The position numbers were made by a program, and so were the translations under genes. From Cycas panzhihuaensis (Eukaryota > Cycadophyta): DNA of 64,000 bases. The notes under the pieces were generated by a model. It was given only the letters and a program-made list of their open reading frames with translations, ran no database searches and was not told the DNA's origin. Below are positions 11,556 to 22,548 of the stretch, in pieces. The stretch's first letter is position 1. Each line of letters begins with the position of its first letter. The stretch is taken from NCBI GenBank assembly GCA_023213395.1, contig CM041465.1:88853741-88917740 (forward strand). Direction: 5' to 3'.

Positions 11556-11854
11556 CGTCAAAAATATTTCACAAGAGGCTATGATGCCACAATAGAAAAG
11601 ATGCAGTATGCAGCAATTCAAAATAGAAAAGAAATTGGAAAATGATCAATCTTCATCTATTGATTCACCTCATAGAGGACTAATGAGATCGAAGAACCTC
11701 TTTGAGGACTATGAGGATACATGAAGATGGGAGCTTAGTCACCCAAATTAACAATGCTCATATATTAAGAGTGTTCACATACACGCATAAAATTTGGGAG
11801 ACATATGACCAAATGATTACAATAATCATGGATTAAACATCATCTTCCAACGCA
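11556..11854 (-). repeat. E2 3' LTR
   Basis: About 299 bp. On the minus strand it runs from TGCGTTGGAAGATGATG to TATTTTTGACG. It is shorter than the other copy because a TATTGCATTAAAATAGG.. block is missing. Confidence 0.75.
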
Positions 11855-11864
11855 TCCCATTAAT
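11855..11864 (-). promoter_or_regulatory. E2 polypurine tract
   Basis: On the minus strand ATTAATGGGA directly precedes the LTR start TGCGTTGG. This fixes the orientation of E2. Confidence 0.6.
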
Positions 11865-11960
11865 GTTTAATTAATGTCCTTGTCACGTTAGGTAACTTGA
11901 GAAATTTCTCTTCATCTTCACTAGATTAGCTACTTCAAGAATACTTCCATTTACGCTTCC

Positions 11961-12349
11961 TCATTTTCCATTGTTTGCTAATGTCAATATAAAGAAATGG
12001 CCATCTACCAGAATACATGGATAACCAGCTGCTATAACTGCCAATTTGCTTGGAACATGTTCACCACATGGTACATCAGCGTCTGTCAAATTTTCTATAT
12101 GCAAACTTGCTGAATTCTCCAGTAAATAATTCCATATTGGAACACCGCAACAAACTGTTGCTACCTTTAAGTAACCTTTAAATAAACTTTCTGCCAACTT
12201 GTTGCAATTCCTACAACCATCCACACAGGGTGCACCGACACCAAATGCATGCATGGAGTTTCTCCTTCCAGAAATTGCATAATCAATTGTGAAGCACATA
12301 AAAGGCTATCATCACAGCCAATTATAGCTTTCACTCCCCAAACCATCAA
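11961..12349 (-). CDS. Unidentified open frame(s) inside E2
   Basis: Two overlapping minus-strand frames are open here: 11961-12299 (112 codons) and 12167-12349 (60 codons). The longer has a Cys-rich stretch CVDGCRNCNKLAESLF, then ATVCCGVPIWNYLLEN and DVPCGEHVPSKLAVIAAGYP. The composition is more protein-like than that of the surrounding shadow frames, and switching frames near 12250 gives a longer conceptual product. I do not recognise the family. It lies close to the 3' end of E2, where autonomous elements would carry RNase H, but has no RNase H motif. It could be an exon of a captured host gene or chance. Confidence 0.3.
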
Positions 12350-13429
12350 TTTTTAAGGCGCAAGCTTGTAGCTTTCAAGATGTGATACCTTTACCATATT
12401 TTATTTCATGCACCTCTCACTCCAAAGTGGGTCCTTACAAAAAAACACATGTTACCAAATTGGGAACCATGCGAAACAAAGTACATGTCTGAAATATTAC
12501 CAAAATATGCTTCAAAAAATGGGACCACCAGTTTGAAAAGAAGAGGGTAGATTCCAAATGATGCATAAACCACTGTCAAATAAGAAGAAATTGCCCTAAG
12601 AAGGCCAAAAGTGTTTCACTCTTTTGTCATATGACCACTGACTGAAAGGTTAGAGGGCAGACTTCAAATGTTGTCCTATCTGATTAAATTAACATGGACT
12701 TCAGAAAACTTTTAATTTTGTTGGAAAGATTCCACTGCCACTTTTTCTTCACATTTCTCGTTTGTAATCTTCCACAGCATCTGTGTTGTCATTTCCTCTG
12801 TAAATTCACTGCATGATCTCTCCATAACCACTACCTCATCCATCAAAAATGCCCACTACCAGTTCACGGGCAAAAGAAAGTGTTGGGTCTCCAACAACTC
12901 CACTTTTAGTATTTTCTCTGGCTCCAAGGAATTGGCAAACTATGTAAAACACGACATCCTTCTATATAAAATCTAGCCAGAATCTGGACATGGCTTGACT
13001 TTATGGTTTCAATGATAGCAAGGCAAGTACTAGTAATATGGTAAGTCAATCTGTCTGGTTGTCATGAACTGAATGCATAATTAACTAAAAATATCAATCA
13101 GACCTGCCAACTAAACTACAAAATGTTTAAGCTTTTCTCTTACATCATCCGTATGAGGATTTGATTCACAGATTTCCTCAATAACTTTGCTATCAAATCT
13201 GTTCATACTCTCGTGCATTTGAAAAACACATCTCCCAGCCACTTCATCTGATCAGAGCACCTTGTTTTCAGTAATGATTACCTGCCTTAGTCTCCAGAAT
13301 CCATCCAGCATCCATAATGTGGCTCTTCTGTCCCACAACATTCATTCATCTTCATCTAAGAACCAAGTCAAGCAGACAGAATTGATCCAGCTTACATACA
13401 AGATTCATTTATGAATCCTCTGGAATATC

Positions 13430-13770
13430 AAGTTCATTTGCTCTCTCCAAACCAATAATTTGTACAGGCTGTGAAGAAACAATTACTACTGTCACCTTCC
13501 CACAAAACTATGCCTATTATGGCTTTACACCATCTTTTTTGGCTCCGTGTGCAGGTGCCAATCACCTCTGGATATGCCTAACAAACAAAAACACAATTAA
13601 TATGAGAAATATTCAATTCCAATGCTTGCCTTCATTCACATTCACACCATTTGCAACGACATCAGGGGAGATCTTTGCCATATATTCAACTTCCACTGCA
13701 GCTTTTCTTCTTTCAGTCTATGAAAATATTTCTTCAATTGTCATGATGCAAATCTTTAAGAGAAAACTCA
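13430..13770 (-). other. Coding-like remnant inside E2, family unknown
   Basis: Minus-strand frames near 13640-13720 (KAAVEVEYMAKISPDVV, then ANGVNVNEGKHW) and near 13420-13490 (TVVIVSSQPVQIIGLERA, then NELDIPEDS and a stop) read like protein. They are separated by stops and possibly an intron. No known domain is recognised. They may be parts of a captured host gene. Confidence 0.25.
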
Positions 13771-14156
13771 ACAATTTACAAATGTCAAGCAGCTTAGACT
13801 CAAAACAAAATGTCCAATGATCATTATGCCAACAAAGCTTGAGTTGTCAAACTCTTGAGTTGGCTCTAAATTGGAAAAGCCAGTCTTTGCTTTGCTTCAC
13901 ACCAAAGCACAACCAAAAAAATACTTGAGACAATTGAATTTGTGAAACCAATTGCTAAAAATTGGTGCATGCTTAATTTAGGGGCCACATGCATGTTTCA
14001 AAACACTGTTGTGTTGCTACTCTTCCAAATCCATTTGAAACTTGCAAATGGAACCTTTTAAATTATATACAATGAGAAGAAAACAAATATCTACCAATCA
14101 CATAACATTCAATCCAAAATCCACCATAAGCCTTACCCTATGAAGACCAAACCATA

Positions 14157-14169
14157 GGCTATGATACCA
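14157..14169 (-). promoter_or_regulatory. E2 primer-binding site
   Basis: The minus strand reads TGGTATCATAGCC immediately after the LTR end TTTTTAACA. One base differs from the usual initiator-tRNA-Met complement. Confidence 0.75.
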
Positions 14170-14508
14170 TGTTAAAAATATTTCACAAAAAACCATGTCA
14201 CCATGATAGAAAAGAGGAAATATGTAGTAATTCAAAATATAAAGAAATTGGAGGAATGATCAATCTTGATCTATTGCATTAAAATAGGTATATATTTACA
14301 GAAATGATTCACCTCATAGAGAACTAATGAGATTGGAGAATCTTTTTAAGGACCTATGAGAATACATGGGGATGTGAGCTATAATCACACAATTTAATAA
14401 TGCTCACATATTAAGATGTCCGGATGTGTGTATAAAAATTGAGATCTACATCACCAAATTATTACAATAATCATGGATTAACCATGGATTAAACATTATT
14501 TTTCAATA
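14170..14508 (-). repeat. E2 5' LTR
   Basis: About 339 bp; on the minus strand it ends TATTTTTAACA just before the primer site. Its outer end (TATTGAAAAATAATG) is a mutated counterpart of TGCGTTGGAAGATGATG in the other copy. Confidence 0.75.
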
Positions 14509-14684
14509 GACATTAATAAAATACTGTGAAATCTAGGTACAAAACTGCCTAAAATATAGGTAAAATTTTGGTTCAAATAAATTAACATTAAAGCTGGTTA
14601 ATAAAGATCTTTCTTTTATTGAAGACACAAGTTGCTTCTTTGGCTTGAGAAACCTCAGGTGAGGTGATAGGAATGTAAAATTGA

Positions 14685-15029
14685 TGTTAGCATGGCAGTT
14701 GTTTGTTAAGCCACTTGTTAATGTTAATGCAGTGGTTTAACTAATGTGATTAACGAAATGGTGCAAATTATGCAAAGAGTCGCAACCATTGTTGGTTGAC
14801 ACCTCTTGGAAGGATTATGAACATTCTAGAGCCCTTGTATATTCATATCAAACAAGTGGTAATCAATGTGATCAATAGATCTTTGTAATGGGTTTTTTCT
14901 TGAAAGGGTTTCCCATGTAAATCCTATGTACTATACACCTATTTTCTATGTTTCTCTTGATTGTTTGTTATATATGGTAAAGATCTTGTAGTATGTAAAC
15001 ATGTATGTGTTAATTCATGTTTCTTAACA
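14685..15029 (+). repeat. E3 5' LTR
   Basis: 345 bp, TGTTAGCATGGCAG to TTCTTAACA. It shares long blocks with 19882-20218, for example GGGTTTTTTCTTGAAAGGGTTT and GTGATCAATAGATCTTTGT (each quoted as a short block). Confidence 0.95.
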
Positions 15030-15041
15030 CGGTATTAGAGT
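15030..15041 (+). promoter_or_regulatory. E3 primer-binding site
   Basis: CGGTATTAGAGT adjoins the LTR; it is TGGTATCAGAGC with the first base and two others changed. Confidence 0.75.
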
Positions 15042-16015
15042 TGTAGGGTCCTACATAGCTAAGGCCGGAGTTGGATGGAACGGTGAGATCATTAGTTGTC
15101 AGGTGATGCTGTCAAAACCCAAGAATTTCTTGAGGACTTATCTTCTCCAATAACTTGCAAGAGCATGCATAGTGATCAATGGTAGTTGAGGAGGTGAAAA
15201 GGCATTTCTATGGAGTAAGTTAACTTGTTGGGGGTCATCCGAAGTTGGTTGTTGAGCGTAGCCTTTGTTTTAGACCGGTGGAGTATGTTATGATGGAGGT
15301 TCGATGGTGGTGAAGATAGCCATTCGTCATACATGTAAGTTGGCTATTTTCTTAACAAAGCACCACTAAATTTAACATTGAAAATTACCATTTTACATCA
15401 ACGAAGACAAATATCTTACTTGAGGATGATATTGCATCTGTAAAGGTGGTTTTGTCCTTATTAAGATTGTTGGGTAGTATTTGTGGTGTACCGGGCGTGT
15501 TGATGTGTATGGATGAGCGTTGAAGATAAGAAGCTTTGTGTAAATGTGGGGCCCCTCTATTTTGCATCGATAAGTATGATTGTTGACTGGAATAGGATCG
15601 GGAGCCTATTATATGTTTGGTTAGGCGCACAAGATCGTTTTTTTAGTATTTTGAGAACAAAATTAAAGCCTGTTGGTGAAAGGTGGACAATTGGTGGGCA
15701 ATTTTGGCTTACATAACCATCGTTCGGTGTGCCCCAATGAGTGTGCCTGAGAAGGAGGTGATCACAGTGATGTGGGTATTGTCCAGAAGACTATAAGTCT
15801 AGTAGTTTGGTGATATTAACTTGTTCTTGAAGCTCGTTCCTCAAGGTACATCGTTTGATGCTCAAAGTTATCTTTAATGGCAATAACCCGACAAGTGGAA
15901 GGCTAACAAGGAGTTAATATGGATGGTGAATCAACTCTAGGCGATAACTAAGGCAAAAGTGGACACAATCCCACTTGACCATAAAGAAGGTGTATGACTT
16001 TAGGAGTAGTAGTTT
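15042..16015 (+). other. E3 untranslated leader and decayed gag start
   Basis: This is the leader between primer site and Gag. No long open frame exists, though short plus-strand frames with MAITRQVEG (about 15876) suggest that the first 40-60 Gag residues once lay here and are frameshifted. Confidence 0.5.
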
Positions 16016-16597
16016 ATGGCCATCAAAATGTTGAAATTGTCACTAGCACCAGACCAAAGGGCCTTGGTTCATAACCTGGATCAGCCAGACGAAATATGGA
16101 CAAAGTTGTGTGAAACTTTTAAGAAGAAGAAGACGAATGGATGTCTGGCTTTAATGTTGGAGCTTTTCAATTCTATAATAGAAGATGAGACCAACATAAG
16201 TGCCTACTTGAATAAAGTCATTGACTTGAAGAACAAGCTAGAAGCGTTCAAGGCAAATTTGATTGATGATACATTGTTATTTGCGATAATCATGTCAAAA
16301 TTGCCAACTGCTTTTGCCACTTTCGAGACCATCTATGGCAGAGATGAGGTAATGGAAGGAGCAACGTTTGATAGCATAAAAAATCTTATTCTAGCAAAGG
16401 ACGCCAAGTTAAAACATCATGGGATGCTTGGAGGTTCCAAGTCAAGTCAGGCCTTAGTCATGAAGACGCAGAGGAGGGAGATTGTTCAGGAGGAGAAGTT
16501 CACACAAAAGTCTAGGGAAGAGTCTCGAGAGAAGAAGAAATTCATAGGCAAATGTAACTACTGCAAGAAGGAAGGCCACAGAGAAAAGAATAGTTAG
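16016..16597 (+). CDS. E3 Gag (UBN2-type) with altered zinc knuckle
   Basis: A 193-codon open frame starts at the ATG at 16016 (MAIKMLKLSLAPDQ) and ends with a stop after the nucleocapsid zinc knuckle. Residues 1-135 match the copia gag family: ALVHNLDQPDEIWTKLCETF, LNKVIDLKNKLEAF and MSKLPTAFATFETI are characteristic. The knuckle reads CNYCKKEGHREKNS: the last Cys of CX2CX4HX4C is Ser and a stop follows. Gag coats the RNA and forms virus-like particles. The usual N-terminus is missing, so the true start was probably upstream. It is the longest uninterrupted retroelement frame in the window. Confidence 0.8.
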   Translation: MAIKMLKLSLAPDQRALVHNLDQPDEIWTKLCETFKKKKTNGCLALMLELFNSIIEDETNISAYLNKVIDLKNKLEAFKANLIDDTLLFAIIMSKLPTAFATFETIYGRDEVMEGATFDSIKNLILAKDAKLKHHGMLGGSKSSQALVMKTQRREIVQEEKFTQKSREESREKKKFIGKCNYCKKEGHREKNS

Positions 16598-16639
16598 TTC
16601 AAGAGATGAAACAAACGCAAAGCTAGCCAAGATGATGAA

Positions 16640-17080
16640 GGGAAGAGCATAGCAACACACTGTGTTAGAGTGTCAGCCGAGTCAAGTTGGAAAGACTATT
16701 GGATATTGGACTCTGGAGTCCAGAAGCACATCTCTTTCCAGAAGCAAAACTTTGATGCATGGAGTGCAAATCATAGTGGTGCTGAGATTATCCTTGGAGA
16801 TGCTCACGTGTTACCAGTTGAAGGTGTTGGCAATGTTTCCTTAGCAAGTGGTAAGTATAAACGGGTCTATTATGTGCCTAAGATGCGGTTGAATTTACTT
16901 TCAACTCGAGAAATCTGCCAACAAGAAATGAAGGTGGAACTTTATAAAGATAGATGTCTGATTAAGGATCCTAAACAGAATTTCTCTCTCATTGCTCTTT
17001 GGAAAGTTGGAGACAATTTTGGGTGTTTGAAAAGTTTCAATGCCGGAAGAAGTCCTATGCTTTTATTGCCAATGCAAATG
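16640..17080 (+). pseudogene. E3 protease region
   Basis: In the frame 16670-17086 the aspartic protease motif WILDSGVQKHISFQKQNF is visible (active Asp in DSG, residues 11-13), followed by ILGDAHVLPVEGVGNV and YVPKMRLNLLSTREI, which is the copia protease C-terminal pattern. The enzyme cuts the Gag-Pol polyprotein. The active-site DSG is intact and the frame is open for about 138 codons, but it is cut off from Gag by a stop at 16597 and from integrase by a frameshift near 17085. Confidence 0.85.
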
Positions 17081-17084
17081 ATTT

Positions 17085-17930
17085 GAGTAAGTTAGGGCAT
17101 GATCACCGGTCACCTTAATTACGAAACAACGCACTAGTGAAAAGGTTCAAAATGGTGGAAGGACTACCATCTATTTCATGTTCAAGCGATGTGTGTGAAG
17201 GGTGTATGTATGAGAAGCATCACCGCTCCTTTTGCTTAGGACAATGCTTGGAGGGCCAAGGAGAAGCTTGAACTTATGCATACAAACGTGATGGGACCAC
17301 TCTCAAAGCCTTCAATATCCAGAGCTCGATATAGCTTAGTGTTTGTAAACAACGACACCAAAAAGGCCTAGGTATATTTCTCGAAGAGCAAGTCAGAGGT
17401 GTTGATCATTTCCGTGATTGGAAAGCGAGTGTTGAAAATGAAAGTGATAAAAAGATAAAAACATTGAGAAGTGATAATGGCAAGGAATACGACAATCATG
17501 TGTTTAATCAGTTCTGTCGAGATCATGGTATAAAACGAGAGTTTACTGTTCTGTATGCCCACAACAAAATGGTGTTGCAGAAAGGAAAAATCGTACCTTG
17601 ATGGAGATGGCAAGGTGTATGGTGCATTCAAAAAACTTGCCACCAATGTTTTGAACAGAAGTTGTTGCGACTATTGTTTATATTTTAAACAAGATAACCA
17701 CTCAAGCAGTTCGAAGGATGACCCACGAAGAGAAATGGACCGGTCGTAAACCTGTCATTAGTCATTTAAAAACATTTGGGTGCATCGAATATGCACACAT
17801 CCTAGACGACGGTCGCAAGAAGCTAGATCGCAAGAGTTTGAAGTGTATTTTTGTGGGGTATCTAATCAAAACAAATCTTACAAACTGTAGGATCCGCAAG
17901 GGAAAAGAAGTGTGATTAATCGGGATGTTA
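17085..17930 (+). pseudogene. E3 integrase
   Basis: The GAG-pre-integrase zinc region starts near 17085 (LGHDH, then CEGCMYEKHH about 17198). The core follows: HTNVMGPLSKPS (about 17280), NDTKKA, KTLRSDNGKEYDNHVFNQFC with the second catalytic Asp (about 17455-17520), the PQQNGVAERKNRTLMEMARCM block with the catalytic Glu (about 17560-17620), and GRKPVISHLKTFGC with DRKSLKCIFVGY (about 17745-17865). Integrase inserts the cDNA into chromosomes. Reading requires several frame changes and crosses stops (for example in KKA*VYFSK), so it is inactive. Confidence 0.9.
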
Positions 17931-18289
17931 AATTTGATAAGTCATCGACATATCATCTTTGAGAAGTTATCGGAAGAGCCTTCTTACCCCCTTCTTACCC
18001 CACTACTTAGTTTCCAAATTCAATGACTAAAGAGGACGATGAGCGATCCTTGGAATTCGGAGGAAGTTGGATGAGCGAGCGAATAATAATAAGGAACCAT
18101 CACACAAAGAAGTACCTATAGCACTAGGTCCTTCTATACCATTATGGGCAAGGAAGACAATAGAGGATTTCGGTGGCGATGCAAACCCTTATTAATAACG
18201 GAGAACAAGAAGTCAACATGTCGATTCGAACTACGCTAGTAGACACCAACAACTCCATTGATCCTATTTCACATGACGAAACAACGAAC

Positions 18290-18960
18290 AATCCATGATG
18301 GAGAGCCACAATGGAGGAGGAGTATGGCTCACTTATGAAGAATGTCACATGGGATTTGGTTCCACTACCTCCGACAAAGAACCTTATTGGATGCAAGTGG
18401 GTCTACAAGATAAAGTTCCCCTCTAATGGAGAGGTGGACAAGTGTAAGGCCAAGCTTATCGCTAAAGGGTTTAAGCAAAAAGAAGGAATTGATTATAAAG
18501 AGATATTTGCACCAGTCTCCAAGATAATGACGATCCAATTAATCATTTCATTAACAGTTGCATATGGTTGGAGTAACACCAAATGGACATTAAGTCTGTG
18601 TTTCTTAATGGAGATCTAAAAGAGGAGATTTACATATTGCAACCTCTGGGATTCATTAAGAAAAGCCAGGGGCATCTTATGTGACAATTGAAAAAGTCAC
18701 TCTATGGCCTGAAACAAGCACCACTGCTTGGTATGAGAAGGTCGATGCCAAGTTGAAGGAAGAAGGATTTGTTGTTTTAGATTTGGACCGAATCTATACG
18801 TAAAAGGAGTAGGACCTCAATAGTAGCTATTGTTTTGTACATGGATGATTTACTCATCGAGAGGCAACGATGATAAGACTATTGTCGGAGTCAAGTCTAA
18901 TTTGGGAGCTACCTTTGATATGACAAACCTCGGGCTACTTCACTACTGTTGGGCATGCAA
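18290..18960 (+). pseudogene. E3 reverse transcriptase
   Basis: The frame 18311-18619 encodes [20 protein letters not shown], then [20 protein letters not shown] and [22 protein letters not shown] frameshift leads to [17 protein letters not shown], then SLYGLKQAP with deletion of the RAWY block, and the catalytic VLYMDDLLIE (about 18832-18861), an intact YMDD. The order and content are those of copia RT, which makes cDNA from element RNA. At least three frameshifts and a stop in LM*QLKKSL show it is inactive. Confidence 0.92.
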
Positions 18961-18969
18961 GTTGGGCAG

Positions 18970-19760
18970 ATGGAAGATCGTATCATGTTGTTGCGGGCGG
19001 CATGTGAAGAACCTATTGGAAAAATTTAGGATGCAAGATTGCAAGCCGTTTGCAACATCATGTGCTAAGGGTGCAAAGCTGCAGAAAGACATGGTCAAAC
19101 CCTCTGTAGATGGAACAATGTATCGTCAATTGGTAGGGAGTCTAATCTATTTGACTCATACCAGAACAAATATCGCCTATGTTATTGGATTAGTTTTCTA
19201 ATATCACATAAAATCCTCGGGAACCACATTGGGTTGCGGTAGTGGATTGAAATACTTGAAGGGGACACTTAATCTTGGTCTCGAATACCTTCGTGGTGAA
19301 GAGATAAAGTTGTATGGCTACACTGATGCTGATTGGAGAGGAGACTCTAACGATTAGAAGTCCTTTGCTAGATACATCTTTGGTGTCAATAATGGATTTA
19401 CTTCATGGCAGTCAAAGACGCAACACATAGTGGCGTTATCTTTCACAGAGGCGAATATCAAGGACTCGATGCTAGTGCTAAAGAAGTTGTATGGTTGCAA
19501 GGTCTCTTTGAAGTTCTTGGAGTTTCAAATGGCCATCTAATTATTTTTGTCGATAATCAAAGTACCATTCGCTTATCAAAGAATCCAAAGTTTCATGCTC
19601 GTACGAAGCGCATTAAGATACAACACCACTATATCCATGAACAGATCCAATTAGGGAAGTTGTAGGTCGACTATTGTCCAAATGAATATCAGTTTCCAAG
19701 CATTTTCACCAAAGCGCTTACTGAAGATCAATTTACAAAGATGCATATTAGATTGGGACT
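18970..19760 (+). pseudogene. E3 RNase H
   Basis: From about 19030 the frame reads FRMQDCKPFATSCAKGAK and MYRQLVGSLIYLTHTRTNIAY. Then come YTDADWRGDSND (about 19318, catalytic Asp), the block TQHIVALSFTEAEYQGLDAS (about 19417-19476, catalytic Glu) and VDNQSTIRLSKNPKFHARTK, IHEQIQLGKL to the C-terminus FTKALTEDQF. RNase H removes the RNA strand during cDNA synthesis. A stop after SND and several shifts break the frame. Confidence 0.9.
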
Positions 19761-19870
19761 CACAGATGTTATTCTTGAGGGGGGATGCATCAACAAAGAT
19801 AAAGAAGTAGGATAGTCCTAGCCTTCATGATAACACAACTGCTGCAAGTTTTAGGTTCCCCACATTCACA

Positions 19871-19881
19871 TTAAGGGGGGA
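19871..19881 (+). promoter_or_regulatory. E3 polypurine tract
   Basis: TTAAGGGGGGA lies directly before the TG of the 3' LTR; it is the plus-strand primer. Confidence 0.85.
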
Positions 19882-20218
19882 TGTTAGCATGCCAATTGTT
19901 TGTTAAGCCACTGGTTAATGTTAATGTGGTGGTTTAACTAATGTGATTAATGAAATGGTGAGAATTATGCAGAGAGTCGCAACCCTTGTTATTTGACATC
20001 TCGTGGAAGGATATATCTTAGACCCCTTGTATATTCATATCAATCAAGTGGCAATCAATGTGATCAATAGATCTTTGTGGTGGGTTTTTTCTTGAAAGGG
20101 TTTTCCATGTAAATCCTATGTCTTAACCTGCTTTTTTGTGCTTATCTTGATTTCTTTTTGTGTATGGTAAAGATTCTACGGATGCAAAGATGTATGCATT
20201 CATTTATGTTTCTTAACA
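19882..20218 (+). repeat. E3 3' LTR
   Basis: 337 bp, TGTTAGCATGCC to TTCTTAACA, direct copy of the 5' LTR. Confidence 0.95.
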
Positions 20219-21384
20219 ATTGCTATAGGGGGGTAACCAGAACATCCAACAACTTTCTCACCACTTTTTATCATTTTCCTGTTCTCGTCCAACCCCCCAC
20301 CCCCAAAATCAACTCCATTTCTTGTATATGTTGATTTGCACAAAATTTCTTTGCTCCTATGTGCATCTCACAAACTTCTCAGATTTGCATCAAAATTTAG
20401 CAAATTTGCATATTCTGGAAATTAGCAGAATTACACACTAAAACTTCATTGTTTTGAAATTTTAAGCAAAAAAAGTAAAAACAAGGAAATAAGTTGCCAA
20501 GTGTCTACTACTTTAAACACACATAATTAGAAATTGCATATGTACGTACAACTATAGCAATAATAGAAAGTTGAATTTGAATTTCAATTATTTTAAGTTT
20601 AACAAGTCAAATTTGTCACTTAGCATCAGATCACAGAATGCCCATTATGAGTTAGAAAGAAAATTCAATGGTTATTTCAACATCTTCTTCCTATAATAGC
20701 ACCCATATAGCTATTGTACTTGAGAAAGAAGATGATCATTATTGTATGGAGAAGTTTGGTGAGTGGACAATGAAAAATCTTTCGTTCACAATTGTTTGAG
20801 TTCATGCAAACATGCTTTCTATGAGTTTTGAACCTCGAATGGTGAGTTTATATTTCAATCCTTATAATATGGATGTACTTTAAGAGGAGATGATTATTAT
20901 AATAGTTAGTTTATATTGGTGAGATCTTCATATTCCACTTGCACCTCTTGGTGATGGATCATTTGGTATTCAACATGTGGTTAACACTCCTAGAGAATTG
21001 AATCTATGACTTCATTAGGGGAAAAAATTGTCAAACCATCTCCAATAAATGATCAACCTAAGGCGGTCCTAAAGGGAAAAGCTAGGATAGAGGATTCACA
21101 ATGGATTGGAAGAGAACTAAGTATCGGAAGAAGGGCAACATCTAGTGGTGCAAGGACTTCAAGGCAAAAGAAGCACTTGGTAGAGAAATGGAAAACCACG
21201 AGGATATAGGAGACACAAATTGCATAACATCTTGTAAAGTGTCATGGCATACCGAGCTCCATGGATCATCTAATAGACCAACTAAAGGACTTGGTCACAA
21301 GAATGCAAGAGAACATTTAAGAGAAGTTGAGTTTCAAGATGGCATGATATGGCCTCAACTGCAAATCTTAGTACCTGTTTCAAT
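20219..21384. other. Intergenic, no recognisable gene
   Basis: After the E3 target duplication the sequence is AT-rich. Plus-strand frames at 20650-21210 are weakly protein-like (for example LGDGSFGIQHVVNTPREL around 20950) but match nothing I know. They may be the 3' interior of the element whose LTR-like stretch follows. Confidence 0.4.
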
Positions 21385-21790
21385 TACTACTATTACTATA
21401 ACACTCCTTCCTTGCCAACCAATCTCCCTTCTAGCCGACCAATAAATGAAACATCCTCTTGGCCGACCAACAAACCACAGTTAGCCAACCCTAAGAGATT
21501 CACCCCTATAAATACCCTCCTAGGGCCCTTGCCTAGGATCATTATGTTTCTCTCTGCGGATCCAATGCTCAAAATATCTAGCACGTGTGGAGGACACCTC
21601 GCCTCGAAGAGGATTGCATTGTGGAGACCTCAACTACTGATGTTAGAGATGGACCCAATCTTGCAAATCAAGTGCGTACTCATCCTCTGCATTGTTAGTT
21701 TATTTACACTTATTTATAATTCAGCGATAAAGTTCTTTTTCCAACAAAAACATTCCTCTGCACTATTAGTGTCAATATAATTACTATTAT
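21385..21790 (+). repeat. LTR-like stretch of a plus-strand gypsy element (E4?)
   Basis: The stretch holds CCCCTATAAATACCC, a clear TATA box (about 21507-21514), and ACCTCGCCTCGAAGAGG (21596-21612) about 85 bases later. The same motif is found in the LTRs of E5, E8 and E9. The outer ends are uncertain: a possible start is TATAACACTCC near 21398. No partner copy or good primer site was found, so it may be a solo LTR or the 5' LTR of E4. Confidence 0.5.
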
Positions 21791-22275
21791 AATTAAAGCA
21801 GGCTCTAGTGAAATGCCCACAAGTACAAATGTGGCCACAACTAGTATGAGCACATCTCGAGGCTAGAACCACTCGGGCAACTCCTTCAAATGCCTATGGA
21901 GCGACCAAGAGCATAGGGCATGATAAATCGCTTAGTTGATCGTAGCCCAATCAACATAGGAATACAAGTGCAAATCAACCCTTAGATGATTGTCTTCACA
22001 CAAAAAAATTAAACTCTTGGCTTCACCAACTAGAAGGTGTATTTCTCCTATTTGAGTTATCTCGATAGTCAACCAATCACATTTGCCAAAATCAAGATAA
22101 CAATGACAACCTTATATCGGTGGAAACACCAATGCAAGAGAGGATAGTTGGAACAAATAGCTCCCATTGTCACATGGTACCAATTTAAAATCTTCATGTG
22201 ATAGAAGCTTTATTGAGCAGGGTACACAACGAGTTTTACCTTAGGTGATAACATTTGAGGCAAGAAAACTAATGA

Positions 22276-22548
22276 ATGTACAAGTACACAAATGGCATTC
22301 ATCGAATGAGCAACAAGCTAGACATAGATGAAGAGGAAAACAAGATGATGATTAAATACATTGGCGACATGCATATTCATCTAAATTTCATGAAGACTCT
22401 GGATGAAGCTTTCCAATTTCCAGCCAAGGTAGGGGCTAAAGAAAAAATTGATTGCATCACTTCATATTCCTCTAATGTCGCTTTTAGTTCTTCTGTGATT
22501 TGCAGAAAGGGTAAAATACCCACGAAGATTCAAAACCCCAACTTTTAA
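22276..22548 (+). pseudogene. E4 gypsy gag C-terminal fragment
   Basis: The frame includes MKTLDEAFQFPAKVGAKEKI, the helix that follows the Gag core in plant gypsy elements (usually LxEAYQxAxxxEExx). Upstream YIGDMHIHLNF replaces the usual YIxGLxxxIxxEL. No zinc knuckle can be read after it. The identification is moderate because of divergence. Confidence 0.55.

Larger units (their letters stand above)
11556..14508 (-). mobile_element. E2: non-autonomous LTR retroelement with non-retroviral interior
   Basis: Direct repeats at 11556-11854 and 14170-14508 act as LTRs on the minus strand. Just inside the 14170 repeat is, on the minus strand, TGGTATCATAGCC, an initiator-tRNA-Met primer site with one change. 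Just inside the other repeat is the purine tract AATGGGA followed by TGCGTTGG. Flanking 5-mers are AACAT (11551-11555) and GACAT (14509-14513), a target duplication with one change. The 2.3-kb interior shows no Gag or Pol motif but contains unidentified open frames (11961-12349; and around 13430-13760). This structure fits a LARD- or TRIM-like element, possibly one that captured host sequence. The two repeats share many blocks such as TCACCTCATAGAG and ATTACAATAATCATGGATTAA. Confidence 0.8.
14685..20218 (+). mobile_element. E3: full-length, decayed Ty1-copia retrotransposon
   Basis: LTRs at 14685-15029 and 19882-20218 start TGTTAGCATG and end TTTCTTAACA. The primer site CGGTATTAGAG follows the first and the purine tract TTAAGGGGGGA precedes the second. 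Flanks ATTGA (14680-14684) and ATTGC (20219-20223) are a 5-bp target duplication with one change. Between them lie Gag, protease, integrase, RT and RNase H in copia order, all on the plus strand. Stops and frameshifts break Pol in many places, although several catalytic motifs survive. By eye the LTRs are about 85-90 percent identical, so the insertion is old. Confidence 0.97.

Noticed and set aside
12300-12349. First receiver exon (VVDDD) of the response regulator in the AIIGCDDS frame
   Set aside because: Only the DD is shared; surrounding residues and the absence of a suitable donor do not fit a receiver N-terminus.
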